From: Closterium sp. Naga37s-1
Taxonomy: Eukaryota > Streptophyta > Zygnematophyceae > Desmidiales > Closteriaceae
Assembly: GCA_947471745.1 (NCBI GenBank)
Contig: CANJKZ010000723.1
Span: 6,055,001-6,119,000, forward strand
Direction of reading: 5' to 3'
Length of the DNA: 64,000 nt
Of the stretch, positions 61,791-64,000 are shown one piece after another. Each line of letters opens with the position of its first letter. The first letter of the stretch is position 1. Both the position numbers and the translations under genes were made by a program. The notes beneath the pieces are model-generated. The model saw only the letters and a program-made list of their open reading frames with translations. It made no database searches and was not told the origin of the DNA.

Positions 61791-62473
61791 GCCTCATGTA
61801 CGCGGCAGTGAACACACGACCGGGCGTCACCTTTGCTACTGGTCAGTTAGCTAGGGTTGTGCAATGCCCTAATGAGGAGCAAGTAGCTGCTGGAATGAAG
61901 GTGGCCAAGTATCTTGGCCAAACAACGATCGTTGGGCTGCAATACTCAGCGGTGGCGCAAAGGCGCCAAAAGGGCGCGGATGGTGTTGAAACCGGCCATT
62001 TGTTCCTCACGCATTCTCCGATGCCTCTTATGCATCGGAACCAGAGAACATGACAAGTGTGGGGTGGCTTCATATGCGTTGTTGGTGGAGGCCCAACTGC
62101 TTGGGAGAGAAAAAAGCAGGTTGATCAAGCATTGAGCTCAGTGGAGTCCGAGTACATGGCACTCTTTCGTGCCGTACGGGATATTGTGTGGCAGCGGCGT
62201 TTGTTGGCTGAATTGGGGGAGGAGCAGCAAGGACCTACCCCACTCTACTATGACAGCCAGGGTGCCATTGCACTAGCTAAGAACCCCGTGTTGCATGGCC
62301 TCACCAAGCACATGAGGGTGAAGTGGTATTGGACGAGGAGCATGGTGACCGTGGGTGAAGTTGAGCTGCGCTACGTGAAGACGACGGGGCAGCCGGTAGA
62401 CATGATGACCAAGAGGCTGGTGGAGCAGCAGCATTGGAAGTGCTGCAAGCTAGCTGGAATGGCTTTGAACTGA
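61779..62473 (+). pseudogene. Element E RNase H
   Basis: Frame 61781-62053 (SSLMYAAVNTRPGVTFATGQLARVVQCPNEEQVAAGMKVAKYLGQTTIVGLQYSAV) completes RT. The first RNase H Asp segment is damaged by a shift (about 62010-62056; TDASWAS-like is SDASYASE in another frame). Frame 62057-62473 has GGFICVVGGGPTAWERKKQ, SSVESEYMALFRAVRDIVWQRRLLAEL (Glu), LYYDSQGAIALAKNPVLHGLTKHMRVKWYW (Asp), TTGQPVDMMTKRLVEQQHW and a natural stop at 62471-62473. Confidence 0.9.
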
Positions 62474-62500
62474 GAGGAGCAGATCCTAAGGCCAACAATC

Positions 62501-62512
62501 TGAGGGGGAGTT
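62501..62512 (+). other. Polypurine tract of element E
   Basis: TGAGGGGGAGTT directly before the LTR start at 62513. Confidence 0.78.
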
Positions 62513-63053
62513 TGTTGGTGCTCCCCTACGGTTTGCACTCAGCTTGTTGTCCATATGCGTGTATGTGTGTGTGCATGGAATGGTATGAGGGCATGAGATT
62601 ATATTTCATGCTTATAATAGTGTGTGAATGATAAGTCGTGATGTCGAATGTGTATGTGTCGAGTCAATAGCGAGTCATCGCTAGTCGCGTATCTACGTCG
62701 CCGTTTGTGTGTGTCGCGTGGTTTCTATTTCGTCGTTTGTATGTGTCGCGCAGTTTCTATTTTGTCGTGTTTGAAACGTTCGGCATATCCCAGGTGTGTG
62801 CAGCAGACCCATCAAGAACTCAATGATGAGTTTATGATGAAGAACCAGAGCCTTGTTTTCAAGATTCAAGTGATCGCGAAGCCCGTGAAAAGGGTACACC
62901 AAAAAAAATATTGATAACAGTTTTAGTAGTTTGTGTAGTGTAACATTTAGCTTGGTGTAGGCCCTTGTAAAGGGTAGTTTCGAGACCCTGCATGGTTGGG
63001 GATAGTGTGGCACTATTCCGCATCACTGTACCTCGGCTCTTTGGGTTTGTAGG
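62513..63053 (+). repeat. 3' LTR of element E, left part
   Basis: TGTTGGTGCTCCCC, then the same blocks as the 5' LTR, with an extra stretch of about 50 bases (about 62575-62625) not in the 5' copy. It is cut after GGTTTGTAGG at 63053 by an A LTR. The remaining part would lie beyond the window. Confidence 0.87.
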
Positions 63054-64000
63054 TGTCAGCGGGAGTTGTTGTTGGCCCCGTCCTTGCTTGGGCGGAGCCG
63101 ACTACGTGGTCGGGTGTACGAGAGATACAGCCGACTTGCAGCAGTGGGCGACGCCGACTTGGGCGAGCGGGTCGACGAGGTTGGTCGACTTGCACGGGGC
63201 CACTGCAATGCCGCCGACTTGGGAAGCCGGCGGCCGACTTCACCTGGTGGTCGGCGATGTGGCACGTCGACCTGGAAGTCGACGCCGACTTGCAAGGTCG
63301 CCGACTTGCAAGGTCACCGACTTGCAAGGTCGCCGACTTGCAAGGTCGTCGACTTGCAAGGTCGCCGACTTGCAACGTCGCCGACTTGGAAGGTCGCCGA
63401 CTTGGTGACGCCGACTTCTGGTAGCCGACTTGGGTGGTCGGCTGACGACAAGGCTGGTCGACGTGGAGCTGGTCGACCAGGAGTGACGTCGACCTGGAGC
63501 TGGTCGACCAGGGGTGTGGTCGACCTGGTGAGGTCGAATGAAGGTGGCCGTCGACTTGGGAGGTCGACGGGCACATACAGGAGCACCTGGTCGACGTGGT
63601 TGCCTGGTCGACCAGGTTACCTGGGTGACGAGATTCTGCGGAGGAGTGCGACGGTCGCCCATGCGAAGTTGGCGAGTCCGACTTCGGCGGTGGTATCCCG
63701 AGGTCGACATGGCGGATCAGGTGGAGTCATCAGCATGAGGATGACTTGGTGTGTGCGTTGTGCAGGTGACGAGGCTCAGCCCGCCAATCCTCTGCGAGCA
63801 CCTGCGAAGCGGGTGCGTTGCTATTCTGCGGGAGCAATGCTGGCACGCCGTCAACCTGCGACATTGGCACGCCGTCGACCTTGCACTGCTGGAGCGCGGT
63901 CGACCAAGTCGTGCTGGAACGTGGTCGACCATGCTGCGCTGGCAGTCGACCGACCTGAATGCTAGCTCTGATGTAGTCTTGCCATGCCAACTTTGTTGTA
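63054..64000 (+). repeat. Family A LTR running off the window
   Basis: Starts TGTCAGCGGGAGTTG after GTAGG (candidate target duplication 63049-63053). It contains a 16-bp tandem repeat (63287-63405) not present in other A LTRs. The last bases, CTAGCTCTGATGTAGTCTTG, are about 180-220 bases before the LTR end in other copies. Whether it is solo or a complete element cannot be told from this window. Confidence 0.87.
63287..63405 (+). repeat. 16-bp tandem repeat within an A LTR
   Basis: Seven to eight copies of GACTTGCAAGGTCGCC with single-base variants (GTCACC, GTCGTC, AACGTC). It is a local expansion of the GTCGCCGACTTG motif common in the A LTR. Confidence 0.9.

Larger units (their letters stand above)
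56395..64000 (+). mobile_element. Copia element E, running off the window
   Basis: 5' LTR 56395-57173, primer site, gag, protease, integrase, RT, RNase H, purine tract and 3' LTR from 62513. It is interrupted by a solo A LTR (60058-60934) and by another A LTR that starts at 63054 and continues past the window end. It is inserted in the inverted A leader, between CGACCACC and the LTR start. Many stops and frameshifts, but every domain is present. Confidence 0.9.

Overview
The window is eukaryotic repeat DNA, made almost wholly of retrotransposons nested in one another and in a 37-bp satellite. I find no host gene, rRNA, tRNA, CRISPR array or bacterial-type operon. Most coding potential is Ty1/copia gag-pol; there is one Ty3/gypsy remnant with a chromodomain and one PIF/Harbinger-like MITE. 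Initiator-Met-type primer sites (TGGTATCAGAGC), many copia lineages, a chromovirus and a Tourist-like MITE suggest a plant or other green-lineage genome. The species is not identifiable from this, and the assignment is an inference.

Family labels A-H are mine. A: GC-rich copia, LTR 0.88-1.17 kb full of GTCGAC, non-Met primer site. B: copia, LTR about 1.1-1.4 kb. C: copia, LTR 0.86 kb. D: copia, LTR 1.4-1.5 kb with 24-bp repeats. E: copia, LTR 0.78 kb. F: copia, LTR 137 bp, Gln-rich linker. G: Ty3/gypsy chromovirus, LTR 0.35 kb. H: copia fragment related to F.

Layout. 1-2410: satellite holding a decayed inverted D-type LTR. 2411-6851: inverted A 3' end, then A LTR and gag-protease-integrase. 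6852-12971: degenerate B element. 12972-17200: second forward A element (A2). 17225-17605: satellite. 17606-26450: fragment of inverted H whose LTR is split by complete element D (17982-25466, imperfect TSD CAAAC/CAAGC). 26451-27287: A 3' end. 27288-27705: satellite. 27706-35366: B2 element holding C (29442-33391), which holds an inverted solo B LTR and a solo A LTR. 35367-56394: inverted A sequence best read as a head-to-tail array of RT-less A units sharing single LTRs, punctured by solo C, solo D, an unassigned insert, satellite plus element G, a MITE and element F (itself holding a solo A LTR). 56395-64000: element E, holding a solo A LTR in pol and another A LTR in its 3' LTR.

No polyprotein is intact: all carry stops, frameshifts or deletions. 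D is closest to complete, with a 466-codon RT/RNase H frame, but its RT box reads YVND instead of YVDD. Several insertions have exact or near-exact target duplications, and three have an empty site in a paralogous copy inside the window, so relative order of events can be read directly. I found no convincing undescribed functional system. The most unusual signals are an inverted repeat close inside the 5' end of seven LTR families, the LTR-sharing A array, and a 44-G tract at the polypurine position of G.
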